From Isoetes taiwanensis (Eukaryota > Streptophyta > Lycopodiopsida > Isoetales > Isoetaceae), in assembly GCA_021234155.1 (NCBI GenBank), contig JAJEKV010000012.1:4653789-4717788 (forward strand): DNA of 64,000 nt, in the 5' to 3' direction. Shown here piece after piece: positions 10,921-23,859 of the stretch. The notes beneath the pieces are model-generated. The model had not been told where the DNA came from. It searched no databases and worked only from the letters and a program-made list of their open reading frames with translations. The position numbers were made by a program, and so were the translations under genes. Numbering within the stretch: position 1 is the stretch's first letter; each line of letters opens with the position of its first letter.

Positions 10921-11640
10921 AAGCCTATGCTCGTGAACACTCTAGTGGCAAATTTTTTTAAGGTAGGAAAATCATCTCTCATCCCATATTGCTAGATTGT
11001 TAGGAACTACAAAGAACAACTGACTTATAAATCAAGAAACCAGTTGGAAGATGTTTTACAAAGTGTAGATTGACTTATCACGTTGGTTGTGAGCAGCTTA
11101 TTGCCATTCAGGTGTTTATATAGTGTATTGAGAGTCTTTGTGTTTTAACTAACCACCAACTTGACAAGTCTTTATTATGGAGTAGGAGAAGATGGCAAGA
11201 TTATGAGGCTGAGTACTACTCTATTGCTTGTTGCCTGTGCCTGCCTATGCAAGATTGGTAAGATTAGAAAGTAGTTCATATGGATCATAAACAGGTAAAG
11301 GCTTTGTGTAATATGCCAAACATCGATGGATTTCTATGGATCACAAATAAGTGAAGACTACACATTAGGGCCAACAATCTTGCATTTCAGGGCCTAAGGT
11401 CAGATTGGGTGTAGTTTGGTCCAGCATCTGCTAGTCTGATGTCTAGTTAATCAATGATGCCGAAGATAGTGTTAGCAAGTTGTTGAATTTAAATGCTAGT
11501 TACCATGAATAAAATGGCCTTGGATTGTCTCGGGGGGTTCACCCTGTTTTTCCGTACAAAACATGTGCGTGGGCGATGAAGGGGTTTTTTGGCCATTTTG
11601 AAGTACGTATACCTAAGGAGCGCCTTACGTTTTGGCGCCG
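10921..11640. other. No gene recognised
   Basis: Moderately AT-rich sequence between the LINE fragment and the transposase-like locus. No credible frame or repeat seen. Confidence 0.3.
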
Positions 11641-11690
11641 GATCTGCTGTATATCCACGGTTTCAGGGCGCTTTCGCTGCAGGAGGAGGG

Positions 11691-11699
11691 AGTTATAAA
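11691..11699 (+). promoter_or_regulatory. Candidate TATA box upstream of the transposase-like locus
   Basis: GTTATAAATACG lies about 310 bases before the ATG at 12013. A pyrimidine-rich region and a TTTGCAG|GTTGAC acceptor at 12001 follow, suggesting a 5' UTR intron between this promoter and the first coding exon. Inference only. Confidence 0.3.
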
Positions 11700-12012
11700 T
11701 ACGTTAAGGGGGCTTAGATGCTTTGATCAAAACTGGAGGACAGATACGTTTAAGGGTGCTTGCATTTCCGGAGTTATGTTTTGAATTTTTTTTTTCCCTG
11801 TACAGTTTTTGCCTCACAAAACCTGTTTTTATAGTTTCTTATCAACGGATTAGAAGTACTTTTTCTGAAACACAGAAGACATTGCTGAGGATTCGTCTAT
11901 TTAGTTTTGTTGCTAAGATTCCCGTGCCTCCATTTCGGTCCTTTCTACAAGTTTTCGGGTCTGCATATTTCTGCTCTAATATTTGATGCTTCTTATTTGC
12001 AGGTTGACAAAA

Positions 12013-15000
12013 ATGGAGAAGACAGTAGTCATCAAGTTGAATGATGGGTGTGGAGTTGTGACTGACCTTGGCCTTGTCATCGTCTCCCACGAGTGCACTT
12101 ATGCGGATGTACGAAGCGAAATAAGACGGGACGGGTTGCTAGAGGATGACAAAGAATTTGTATTTCTTGGAGATAGGGAAGTGGCCTTCACACCAAGGCA
12201 GGAGCTAAGGTTTAAGGTTTCTATTGACGAGATTACTATCAAGGTGGTTGGGGAGCATGCACATAAAAGGCAAAGGACTGTAGTTGAAAGCATTGCATCT
12301 CTAAATCACCAATTTGTGATGATAGACAAACCGCCATAGCCGAGGATCGCACCAATGAAGAGGTAAACGATGATGAACTCCATGTAGTTGAAAATGCTTC
12401 CTTTTTAGATGATGTGCCAGATCTGAATTCAGCAAAGGGCAAGCTGCTATCCAAGTTAGCAACTAAATTTGATGTTGCCAGATGGCAACATGCCGTGAAG
12501 AAGTTGAGCAGGAAGTTGAAGCAAAGAAATCGAAAAGGACAGTTTGAATTGTGTTCTTATGATGTCCATGGTAAAGCAAGATTTTCTATTTGGTGTATTG
12601 AATGTGAAAAGAAATATGGGAAAGGTGGAGATGATACCATGTGTAACTTTGAACGCAGCCATCTAAATTCCAAGGGCCATGCTGAGAATTATGAGCGTAA
12701 CCTCAAGCTTGAGGAAAAGGGTCTGCCGGGGGGTCTGCAGATTGAGGAAAAGGAGGATCAGCCTTGTAATGAAGAGGAAGAGTTGCATGTGTCCAAAGAG
12801 AACCAAGCTCTAGTTGAAAGTACGTTTTCTCTTTGCCATTGCAAAGTTTCAAGAGGAAACTAGAGTATTCGATGTTGTGTTTAAGCTTTTACGAGAATAC
12901 CATTGGTGGATTTGTAAGTGTTGAAGACATTCAGATCATTTGTGTCATGTGTGAAAGGCTCCTTGAGCTGCTTTCCCAAATCTGAAGTCTCGTTGGCCAT
13001 ATGAAAGACCATATTCTCTCAAAGAGGCACGTGCATGCCGTCATGAATATTGAGAAGGATTCAGATGAGCAAAGAACAAGAGGTGGGCCCCCAAGAAATC
13101 TGCTGAACCAGACCAATCAAGGGAGTTTGCTTAAGTTTTTGCAAAGGGTGCGCTTACATTTTATTTGCTACAAGTGTTCATATTCTACCTTGTTTTTCTT
13201 ACTGATTTTTACTTTGCTCCTTTACCTCCTCTACCTTGTTTTTCTCAATCAACATTACTTTGCCTTGTTTTGCAAATGACCCTCCATCTACGAAAGCAGC
13301 CAAGCATCATCAAGTAATAGTTCACGGAGTATACAAAACTGCCTTGTAAGCCTTGTAACTTTTATTGTATTGTAAGTTTGTAGATTATTTAGACTTCGTT
13401 GTCTTTCCCCAACGTAAAACATGTTTGGCTTTACTATGTTGGGGGTTTGGCAAAACAAATATAAGTATGGTGGGAAGTATGGAGATAAAGCCAAGGATTT
13501 AAGACCCTTTCTCGCATGAGCTGAAAATGGGAACAAAATGGTATTGTGAACCTACATTGCAAAATACATTAGTGGTTGGGCGTAATGTAATCCATGTTAG
13601 TGGCACATTTAGGCATACGGCGCAAGAGGATTAGCCTTAGTGGTGAACCCTTTGTTAATTATCAATGTTCACTTTGTGCCGCTATTCAAGGAAAAAAAGA
13701 TTTTTACATGAGAGTGCATAGGCAAACCGATGATAAGGTAGCAAGGGGACTTAGGACTACTAAATTACGATTAGATCAGATTATCCAATAGCATAGAGGT
13801 TAAAAAATGGCTAGGTCTGCTGGGGTCCGAGATAAGGAAGTTGAAAGCAGAGTTAATGTTTTCCTAATGAGAGTTGTGGCATTGTCAATGAAGGAAAGGT
13901 CACTTAGAGGAAGTTTGGAGGAGTCCATGAACGTAAAGGATGTGAACAGATTTTGCCAAGACATAGTGGAGGCACATCGGCAAGGAAAATTTAGTGGTAG
14001 GCCAGCTTTGTGGGATTTTTAAGGGACATAGCTCAAAACATAATCAGACCTGGCCATAAAAGAAGATATAGAGAAACCACCTAAAGCATTGTTTGAAACA
14101 ATAAAGATTTGGGGAGGGAGAAGAATGCACAATTTTCTTTCTCTAATCTTTGCAGGCCCAAGTATGTCCACCACGATGCTTCTACTCGAGAAAGCTTTTT
14201 TACAAAGTCGGTGATCGGGGAAGACACATTCAAGCATCTTGCTCAAACCTATTCTCGACACATGCAACGCCAAAGAAACTTTGTTTTGGGTGGAATTCCA
14301 AAGAATTGTGGCCGAGGATGAGACCGTGGTGAAGAGGGTCGTTCGCTGGATTCCTAGAGATGATTGTTTACTTGGCTTTTGTGGAAACAAGGAAGGACAT
14401 GTCCGCAATGGCACCTTTGAGGTGATTGTTGGCTGCAATGAAGAGGGCTACAATGTCATTACAAAGGCCTTCGAGGAGAATGTGATTTCTCACTATGCAA
14501 GAGTTCTTATTGTAAACCCCTTACACAAGAAGTCGCCCAAGCTTGTCCTTGCTATTATTCTTACGTGTAATAGATTCGATCACCTTGAAGTAAGACGCCG
14601 AAACCGAATCCGGGAGTTGTGGAATGCACACTTGAGAATGGTTGTTGGCCCTCTAATCGCCCGCGGCTGATGGAGATTCAAGACGAAGAGCATGCATGTT
14701 TGAGGACTACACATCAAAGGGCTCTAAGGACTCTACATTTGAAGTGCCATGGATTGGTTGGCCTTTAAGTGCCTCAATTAATGATGATGTTTATGGCCCG
14801 CATGATCAAGATTTCGTGCACAATGGCAAGAAGCTTGTTAATCCGCTGGACGCTGCATCTAGAAGATTGTACTTAGGAACGAAAGCTAGTCACTCTTAAT
14901 GACATACACCATGTCTTTGAGTTATGCCAAGGGAGGCATGGGCTGGAACTTGGAGATGTGAAGCGGCAGATAGGCAAACCGGAGGGCTGCCCAACGCCTT

Positions 15001-16400
15001 GCCTCTAGAAAGGTTCAAGGGTGCTTGGACGACCTCGAAATGGTACCGCAGCCCACCAGCTTTCGAATTTGGGGACAAAAGTTTATTTGGAAATTGTAGC
15101 GACCTATATTGACATCTTCTTGTCACCTACTATGGACCTGAGAGCAAGGGTTAAGGCTGCTGCAACAGTATTTCTTTTTTTTAGGTGTTCAAGAATAGCT
15201 TTTGTTTCTTTTAGTTTGATTGTTAACCGAAATTCGAAATTTGCTAATGATTCAAGTTCTTGTTCATAACAAACTTTGGAGGCTATGGTTGAAGGAACAA
15301 AGCACGTTCGCTGAGTTGAGTAAAAACTTCATTAGTCCGAAACCTTCATAGATGTGCAATTGTCATGTCATTTTGTTGTGCTGCTCATTAAGTATTTCAG
15401 GGATAAATTTGGGCATTTAGAGTTGCCCTTACAATGGCAAGGATCGGACGTGTGCGAAAACTTCTTCTCCAAAGTGGGTGGCATGGTGCGTAATGAAAGG
15501 TCGTATGATGGGGCGTAACTTGTTGGAGAGTGCCTCCGCTTTGAATCATATCTCTCAATTTCAAAGCCGCCACGACCCTCTTATTTTCGGCAGCATGTCA
15601 AGCAAGAGCACATTTGGCGGAGTTAGAAAAAAGGTAGATAATCGATGGTAAAGTGCTGAACCGTGGACCTTGCAGATTATAGTGGCGTGGATACTTAACG
15701 AGAAGATTGTTGCCGCTTTAAAGGAAGGGCTTACCGCCGCACAAGAATTGTGCGAGAGTGTTGGTGATACGCAGCACGGTAACCGATCCATGGTTTAATG
15801 AACCATGGAAATTTGAGGATTGCTTTAAAAGTAATTTCTCGCTAGACTTGAGTTCTAACATTGTAGGAGATGAGACCGATGTTGTGGAAGAGAGCACGAG
15901 CCTCAAGGTGAAGAAGTAGTAAGTGAGGCCGATGTGGCCACCAATTACGCCATGTATTTGATGAAATGTTGGATGAATGTGAAAGGAAAAAGCCCTCTCA
16001 TGTATCTTGGCATGTTGAGATGGAAGGAAGAGAATCTTTAAGTCAACCATTGTGAGTCATTTGAATGGAAACCCGTGGCTTTCGGGCGATAGGTTGACGA
16101 GTTAGGACTTTGGTATATTCCATTGAAGATAATAATGTTAATGCAATCGACTCTACTAGGCATTGGAACAGACCGCGTCGGCGGTCTACTTTGAAGAACC
16201 CGTGGAAGAAACCGTGGTACCACGTAGACTAGACATGCTACAAAGAAAAAGAAGCGTAAATCCGTGTCAATTCAAAAGGTTTGGTACCTTGGAAGGGTAT
16301 TGAGCATGAGGAGGAAGTCCGGCAAAGGCGGAGAGAGAGAGTAGAGTGCCCGTGGACTTGGTTAAACGCCCTTCCTTTGAAGTTCACTAAATCTAGCATA
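12013..16400 (+). pseudogene. Large zinc-finger/transposase-like gene, multiply broken
   Basis: Pieces in one direction and a consistent order read like one ancient protein. (1) 12013-12330 starts MEKTVVIKLNDGCG and has a small beta-rich, possibly ubiquitin-like, N-terminal domain. (2) After a one-base shift, 12350-12845 holds WCIECEKKYGKG...SHLNSKGH, a C2H2-type finger. (3) Near 12945-13060 a second C-x2-C...H...H unit (HMKDHILSKRHVHA). (4) 13807-14040 ends RPALWDFLRDIAQN. (5) 14125-14670 has IWGGRRMHNF, WVEFQRIVAEDETVV, GFCGNKEGH and RIRELWNAHLRMVVGPLIA, with a stop near 14212. (6) 14670-14900 has DGDSRRR and HDQDFVHNGKKLVNPLDA. (7) 15430-15650 has GSDVCENFFSKVGG. The family looks like a plant transposon-borne protein I cannot name. 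Frameshifts and stops make expression of a full product unlikely. Confidence 0.5.
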
Positions 16401-17960
16401 TTACGTAAAACACGTTGGCAAGGATGCCAAGTCCATATGGTTTACATAATGATCCGACCGATAATAGACTCATAGACCTTGAGTCTATCATATCCCTTGC
16501 ATGTTTAAAATATGACCGCCAAAAACATTTACCATCCGCATGATAATGATAGGGTACATACCTGAATAAGTTTGTGCGTGAGCAAAATAATGGTAGGATA
16601 GCCATGTCATTAGGGCCACTAAATGGTTATAGTCCGCTACTAACTATTATTTTTTTTTTTTTTGTAGGGGACAAGGGAAAGCAAAAGCTTTAGGGAATGC
16701 AAAGAAGTCGAGGCGATAGTTGTTGCCATCAAGTGTATTATCAAACAACATGCAACTTTTTAATTATGGATGCAGATATACTCTTATGGCAGCATGGTAA
16801 GACTACATTTTGCCATTTATATTTTAGCCTTAAGAGAAGAAGTATCAGCCTTCAAAAAAACCAAGAACTCGGCTTGGTTTACTTTATGAGATAGCAGCTA
16901 CATGATGAACTGAAGGTTTGAAAGGAGAAGACAATGGAAAAGATAACAAGAATAATTTTATGTCCTATCTGGCAGTAACTTAGTTTTAAGATAATATTAC
17001 GGTTTGAAGTTGCATAACTCGGATGCCTAAAACTCTATGCCTGATTTTGATACATAAAGGCTGGCCTGGGAATGTAATAACAATCTATTTGCTTAAACAT
17101 TGTGTTCAAAACACTTAAGGGTTTTAGTTGTGATTGTGATCCTACTTAAGGGTTTTACTTGTGATTGTTTAAGGCAGAAACAATGGTTACTCATATGCTT
17201 TATAAAGTTTATGGTCTTGCTGAAAAATGGATGCCTGCACTTCTATCTTTCCTTCTGAAAACCAAACAGAGGTATGCAATTACTTCTAGCAAAGCATGAA
17301 CATTATTACATGGACATTTTAACATCTAAACACTGATTTAAGCATGAACATGCAGTAAGTAAGGCACTGTATTGATCTGATGTATCAAATGAATAACCCT
17401 AAACCCTACCTACGATCTTTAATTTCACGTCAAGTAATAGAAAAAGAGATTTCATATGATAATCGCACCATTTTTCCTACAGACTATACTTCTAAACAAT
17501 ACTTCCAAAATATGTTGCAGTACGAAATCAAGAGACAAAATTTCAGAAACCATATCATATCATATTATGTATTCACATGGGATTCACATAAAAAGGAACC
17601 GTCACAAGCTGCCCAAGCCAGTTTACATATAGGCCAGTTTACATATCATGCACAAAAAAAAAAAACATCTGGGCCAAAAGTTTACATCAGACTTGTTCAC
17701 AACATAAGTTAAGGAGCCCTGGGATTTCATATACATAGCCGTGGAAAGCAAAAACCTAGGATACTAAGAAGGGGAACAAGCCACTAGACGCGTGTCCGTG
17801 AGGAGGCATCTTCACCCACGAATCAGTTCATTGTCTTCAAGAAAAATTTTCATCTCCAACGATTAAGCTCTTCATTGACATGCACCCGATCAACCCAATT
17901 GCAAAACCTTTTGAGAAAGGTAAGCTCCTATTTCGCAAGCGGCGACACCTCTCGCGAGAA
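16401..17960. other. No gene recognised; T15 tract
   Basis: AT-rich DNA with a T-run near 16650-16664 followed by TGTAGGGGACAAGG, possibly a retroelement tail. A 110-codon ORF at 17380-17712 has no domain or biased composition and is treated as chance. Confidence 0.3.
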
Positions 17961-17961
17961 A

Positions 17962-18094
17962 TTAAATCGAGCCACAATTTTCATTGTGGTGCCGAACCGC
18001 CGTAATGCTTTCTAAAAAAGCGGAATTCGAACCGATCCGTCCGGATCCGGCCAATTCATCAAGGCGGCGTTTGGCGGTGGTCTTGGTCCGGGCC
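17962..18094 (-). CDS. Short hypothetical reading frame, MARTKTTAKRR start
   Basis: A 43-codon minus-strand frame starts MARTKTTAKRRLDELAGSG. A TATA-like ACTATATAATCC (minus) lies about 90 bases upstream near 18180-18190, followed by a purine-poor leader built of TTCGACCTCCATCTCC repeats. No domain is visible. It may be the truncated start of a nuclear or transposon gene, or chance. Confidence 0.15.
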
Positions 18095-18124
18095 ATTCCA
18101 ACAGATTGAAAGAAGTAGAAGGCG

Positions 18125-18176
18125 AAGGAGATGGAGGTCGAACGAAGGAGATGGAAGTCGAAGGAGATGGAGGTCG
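18125..18176. repeat. Short direct repeats GAAGGAGATGGAGGTC
   Basis: Three near-identical 18-24 bp copies of GAAGGAGATGGA(G/A)GTCG in a row. Low-complexity purine tract overlapping the possible leader of the short frame. Confidence 0.6.
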
Positions 18177-18284
18177 GATTATATAGTTGCATGCCGAGCC
18201 CGCCAAAACCTTATAATGATAAACCCCGGATAAACCTTAATGAAAAATCTTATTGCCATAATGTAAAATCTGAAAAGGCGTGCC

Positions 18285-18490
18285 ACCCAATAATAAACCC
18301 TATTACCCTATTAGTATTAACACAATAATACCCCATAATACAATCTATTAACCCTATTAACCCAATAACTATTAACTATTAACACTATTAGCCTAACTAT
18401 TAACACTATTAGCCTAACCCTATTAACACAACAATAGAATTCATTAACCCTATTAACTATTAACCCAATAAAAAAATCTATTAACCCTGT
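18285..18490. repeat. Degenerate TATTAACCC repeat
   Basis: About 200 bases made of variants of CCCTATTAA and ACTATTAAC in head-to-tail order. It resembles a telomere-like repeat with inserted T and A, but the canonical plant unit CCCTAAA is not iterated. Telomere-derived or independent microsatellite are both possible. Confidence 0.6.
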
Positions 18491-20585
18491 TGGTTGGTGT
18501 TCCCTGCTTTTTCTTTTTAGGTGACCACCCGGTGACCACCATTGAACTAAGAGGGACCATTGAACCATTGAACCCTAAACCTTCATGGAGCTCTACAGTC
18601 CTCTAGTCCCTGCAAAAATTAGGAGGCTGAATGTAAATATAAGGTAGAGGGTAGGCTACATTAGTGATATCCTGGCGTAAAAATAAGGTTAAGGGTAGGG
18701 TCAATGGGGATTGGACTAGGCGTAAAAGTATGGAATCAGGTATTATTTTTCACAAACACCAGAATGTATACATAGGGGTTTCTATGGGGGGAGAGCCGTA
18801 TACGGAGGGGTTTCTCCCGACCCCTGGAACGGACATGCCATATCCCCTTTACATAGAGGTGAACCCCCCGGGTGGATTGTAAGGAAATTTCATGGAGCTC
18901 ATTAGGATTCTCCCCAGAGTGTAGTGCACACAATTCACCATCCTTGTGCCATTTGGTCTTTGACATTGGGACGATTTGGACTGCTGCCTTCACTTAGAGT
19001 CTTGCATCAAGAATTGACCAAATTTTTGTGTAGTGTTGAATGCTCAAAAAAAGATTCGGATAATTTCGACAGGTTGGGCTCACAAAGGAGGTAATTTTTG
19101 TGGCTTTCTTCCTTCAACTGATAGGAAATGACAACAAACTCACAGTCTTTAGCCTAGATTTGTTAACAGCTTTTTGTAGACAGAGAGGAGTTTGCCGTTA
19201 TTCCTCATCATTCAAGAAGTAATGCCCTATTATGCACCATAAAAATGTGTTCATATAGGAGATATTCGTTTATAGTTTTTTTTTCAATTCTCTCTAGGTT
19301 CTTTTTAAACTAAAACATTCTCATATTGACCTCCAGAATTTATAATTTGTTTATATTGTTGGATGAATGGAATCACATTTTATTGCAAGCTGTTGTTTGA
19401 TTTTGATGTGTAGCATTTTATCCTAGTTCATTGGATCTAGTTAGTTATGATACATGAAAAACTTAAATCTAGAGGGTCATTGTACGTCATGTCTATTTTC
19501 CAAAGGGACCCAATGTTTTATGTATAGGAAAGCTAGTAAGCGAAGCATCAAATAACATTAGAGCTTGGTGGAAGGAAAAATTCAAATTCGATAAGAATGG
19601 AACTGCTGCATGCAGTTGAACGTCATACAGAAAACCAATTATAACAACAACAGAAGTCAGATTGTTCCAATTTCTACAAAAAGCCATGAAATGTCATTCC
19701 TTTAGGATAATCAAGTTCACAGTGACAAGAAATACAAAAGTATCAAGTTGAAGACGTAGAAAAGAGAAAGACTAATGGCAATGCCGAAGGTGCTCCTGGA
19801 CTACAAAGATTATAAAAGTTGCAAGATACAACTCTTGGATCGTTGTTGTCTGCATTGATGCAGCACTGTGATCCATCATACAGACGGTACCCCTTGGAAA
19901 GGGCAATGCCTCCTTGCTGGCCATCAAGCAATGAGGAATGGTGGCAACAGATGGCATTACCAAGAACTCAAGGACCAGTCACTGTAAGAAACCAATTGAT
20001 TTAAAGAAAGTCTGGAAAGTTGTTGTTCTTACATCTGTCATCCAAGGCATGCCTCCAGACTTGCCAAAATAAGGAAGCCGATAAGGCAGTCAAAATGTTT
20101 GCAGGATAAAATGACTGCTAAAGAGAGTGCCACTTCGCTTGGTGTAATAGATCAAGCAGAAAATTTAATAAAACTACAGAATGGTAGTGCATACAATGAT
20201 GAGAACGCATCTGGAATACCATGCCTTCAAATTTAATCTCTAAGGGTATTGCATGTAAATATATAGCCACAAGTCTTGCAATCCTTAATCTGTTCCGTAA
20301 AATAGGGACAAACATGCAAACACCCATATTCTGCACCTTTCTTAATTGGTTACAACTCTAGATGAGCAAGACAATCTCATGAACTCATTCAATTTGTGTT
20401 GACAAAACCTACATAACAATCACTCATGATAAAGCAATACATTACAAACATCTCAATGAATAACAATTATACCAATAAAGACAAACATTAATGCTCTTGC
20501 ATTCATTTGAATGCAAAAGAGCGAAACATAACCCATGAAAACACACTCTCGAGCCAACGGAGGGCAACCCCTTGCAGCACGTGTT
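18491..20585. other. No gene recognised
   Basis: No supported coding exon. Several short frames (for example 19743-19963 minus) lack domain signals. The sequence is AT-rich and unique-looking. Confidence 0.3.
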
Positions 20586-20589
20586 GGAT

Positions 20590-21965
20590 ATTGTTTCCTC
20601 TTTGGGCTGCCTGTCACACTATTTGTCAATGTGAACCTCCTGTTATAGGGTTCATGTCTAACTTTTTGGATACTATTATTGCCCGTTGGGGCTGCCTGCC
20701 GCGCAATTTGTCAATGTGAATGTCATGTTATGGGGATCATGTCTAAGTTTTTGGATACTATTACCCCTTTGGACTGCCTATCGTGCTATTTATCAATATG
20801 AATCTCCTATTATGGAGCTCATGTCCTAACTTTTTGGATATTATTGCCCTTTGGGCCTGTCTGTCGCGTTATTTGTCAATGTGAATATCTTGTTATGGGG
20901 TTTATGTCCAGCTTTTCGGATATTATTGCCCTTTGGGCTGCCTGCCGCATTATTTCTGAGTGTGAATATCTTGTTATAGGGCTCATCTCTAATTGCCCTT
21001 TGGGCCTGTCTGTCGCGTTATTTGTCAATGTGAATATCTTGTTATGGGGTTTATGTCCAGCTTTTCGGATATTATTGCCCTTTGGGCTGCCTGCCGCATT
21101 ATATCTGAGTGTGAATCTCTTGTTATAGGGCTCATCTCTAATTGCCCTTTGGGGCTGCCTGCCATGCTATTTGTTAATGTAAGTCTCATGTTATTGGGCC
21201 CATGTCTAACTTTTTGGATACCATTGCCCTTTGGGACTGCTGGCCGCGCTATTTGTCAATGTGAATCTCTTGTATAGGACTTATGTCCAACTTTTTGGAT
21301 AGTGTTTCCCCTTACGACTGCCCATTGCACTATTTGTCATTTGTCAATTTGAATATCTTTTGGGATCATGTCTAACTTTTTGGAATTATTGCCCTTTTGG
21401 GCTACCTATCGCCTTATTTGTCAATGTCATTCTCTTGTTATAGGGCTCATGTCTAACTTTTTGGATGTTATCGCCCTTTGGAGCTGCCTGTCACATTATT
21501 TGTCAATGCGAATCTCTTGTTATAGGGCTTATGTCCAACTTTTTGGATACTATTGCCCTTTGGGGCTGCTGCCGCATTATATGTCAATGTGAATCTCTTG
21601 TTATAGGGCTCATGTTTAACTTTTTGGATACTGTTGCCCTTTGGGATTTCTTGCCGTTCTATTTGTCCATGTGAATCTCCTATTATAGGGCTCATGTCTA
21701 ACTTTTTGAATGCTATTGCTCTTTGGGGCTGCATGCCGCGCTATTTGTTAATGTGAATCTCCTGTTATAGGGCTCATGTCAAACCTTTTGGATGCTATTG
21801 TCCTTTGGGACTGCCAGTCGTGCTATTTGTCGATGCGAATCTCATGTTATAGGGCTCAGGTCTAACCTTTTGGATACTATTGTCCCGTTGGGCTGCCTGT
21901 CGCGCTATTTGTCACGTCTAACCTTTTGGATACTAGTGCACTTTCAGGCTGCCTGCTACGCAGCA
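20590..21965 (+). repeat. Minisatellite array, ~82-bp unit, about 16-17 copies
   Basis: Head-to-tail copies of TTTGTCAATGTGAATCTC ... TTATAGGGCTCATGTC ... ACTTTTTGGATACTATTG ... CCCTTTGGGGCTGCC. Units are about 68-85 bases. At 20844-20992 and 20993-21141 a 149-base dimer (one full plus one 68-base deleted unit) is duplicated almost exactly, showing recent higher-order amplification. The array is open in several frames, producing long satellite ORFs that are not genes. Single units also occur at 3309-3396 and 9597-9644. Confidence 0.9.
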
Positions 21966-23160
21966 ATCAATGAGCTTTGGACCTAGGTTCCATTGTCATG
22001 GAGGTGCATAACCTCGAATGCTCTACAAAATTCTATCAATGCTGGAAAAAAAATAGAAAGGGTTAATTCAATTAGAATGATTATCCCCCACTATCCAAAA
22101 TTCTACTATATGAATACTCCACGATGTTTATACTTTGGATCCAAGGACAGTCGTACATTAGATAAAGTATATCATATGCCAAAGTAACATGGCTCTTTCA
22201 ATCAATGAAAATATCAACCAGCATGGTAGATGGTATGTTTTTCCTTCTTGTCTAGGTTATCTCAAGTCTCTGTAACTCGGTCAGCTATACTTACCATTCA
22301 TACTACAAGATTATAGCTTCCTTTCCTTCTCAGATGCATTTTTGCTGCCATTCTCATTGCCTCAATGCTGATAGCAGCCATCAAGGACAAGATTAGGACA
22401 AGAAGACTAAGAAGCATAGAAAAACACAAAGCCAGACGAAGCTAAACAAAGTTAGATGCTATTAGAAGCATCCAAAAACTCTCAAGCCTGTTTGTGCCAT
22501 GTAGGCAAAACTCATTTCTCCCAGGATAATGGGAATGATCATAACCATGTAGGCAAAGCCACGTTCGTCCAGAATTCCTCTGCCTAGTTCGTCTAGGGCA
22601 ATGGGAACGATCATTTTAATGTATGTGTTTGCATATGAAACCTGCATAATTGGGCTAATAGGGATGGGTTTTTAAGAGAAAATGTATTGCACCTTCAAAA
22701 AGAATTAGATGTTTGTTATTATAAACAATGTTGTCTTTTGACGTTCTTGTTGGATGACAGAAGTGTATTGCTCCTTGAACTCTATATTTTTTTTTTTCCA
22801 GCTATCAAATTGCTTGGATTCTTGTTGGTATTCTTCATGTTAGTAATGATGCTATATGGGAAGATACTACTAAAGGCTTGGAGAAACATTTCTTCTAGTG
22901 GAACACTGCTAAGTTGTCTTGTGCAGGCCGCATTGCAGTAACGAAAGTCGGAAGTATCCATGTCTATATGGCAACGTTCTTTTTGCTAGCTCCACAAGTT
23001 AAAGGCGCAAGAAATCATTGCAATGGTTAGAAATTTCCATTGGGCTAGTACTGAGGAGGTTTTGTGTGGTCAAGGTGGCCTCATCGAAGTGGATCTTGCG
23101 CAAGTGAGGCAACTGTTTAATCATTGCGTTACAATTCACAACTTCTTTGGACGTTAAAAT
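21966..23160. other. No gene recognised
   Basis: No convincing gene. A ~55-bp imperfect direct repeat (CATGTAGGCAAA ... GGGAATGATCAT / GGGAACGATCAT) lies at 22498-22615. An 84-codon hydrophobic ORF at 22687-22941 has no other support. Confidence 0.3.
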
Positions 23161-23163
23161 ATA

Positions 23164-23193
23164 CTTCCTTCCTTCCTTCCTTCCTTCCTTCCT
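23164..23193. repeat. CTTC microsatellite
   Basis: Uninterrupted tetranucleotide run of about seven CTTC/TTCC units. Confidence 0.9.
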
Positions 23194-23859
23194 ATAGGAG
23201 ATATGCCATGTGCGTGCACAAAGTTAAATATAACTCCTCTATATACGTTTTATCTATAAAATAAACCCCTCCTATAACCATTGAGAAAAAGATCTTATAT
23301 ATGTGTCATCAATTTAATTAAACCCGACGTCTTGACATATCAACAAGCAAAACTGCTATCGATGACAATACCCCCTTAACGCTTTTATATAAATGCCAAC
23401 CTTCTCGCCAACTTCCCACCTATGTTTTTATACGAGATGCTATCTCAAATACTGTATTTTCTCCACTAGTATACATACGTAGATACCCCTTAAAAAACCC
23501 TTCACTTTCACTCAGTAGGTTCATACATCAATAAAGTATGGACTCCTCTTGCATGAGCCCACCCCTTTACATGACAATTATTGATTCAAGTAGGCATCTC
23601 AGGCTTGGTATTATAATGGTCACCTCATTCCTAGGTTGAGTTCCAAGAAAAGCTCTTCTACCTAGATGGTATGTGTCATTATGGGAGAAGGTGGCAAAGT
23701 GATTGCCTCTTATTTTGAGGGTTGATGCTATGGCAAGGACTCTATGGAGTTGTGATGACATTATCCACCATCAAGACACATGTTTTTATCAAATTTGTAT
23801 ATCACCTTCTTTTAAAGGCAGATGCCATCAGTGTCCAGTGGATGGTAGCTACCGATCCA

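Noticed and set aside
17380-17712. 110-codon ORF as a gene
   Set aside because: No domain, no splice or promoter context, AT-driven composition.
20844-21734. Long hydrophobic ORFs (ICQCESLVIGLMSNFLDTIA type) as a repeat protein family
   Set aside because: They follow the satellite unit, exist on both strands and have variable starts; no independent coding evidence.
20590-21965. Regularly spaced repeats suggestive of a CRISPR array
   Set aside because: Units are contiguous ~82-bp tandem copies with no unique spacers, in plant nuclear DNA.
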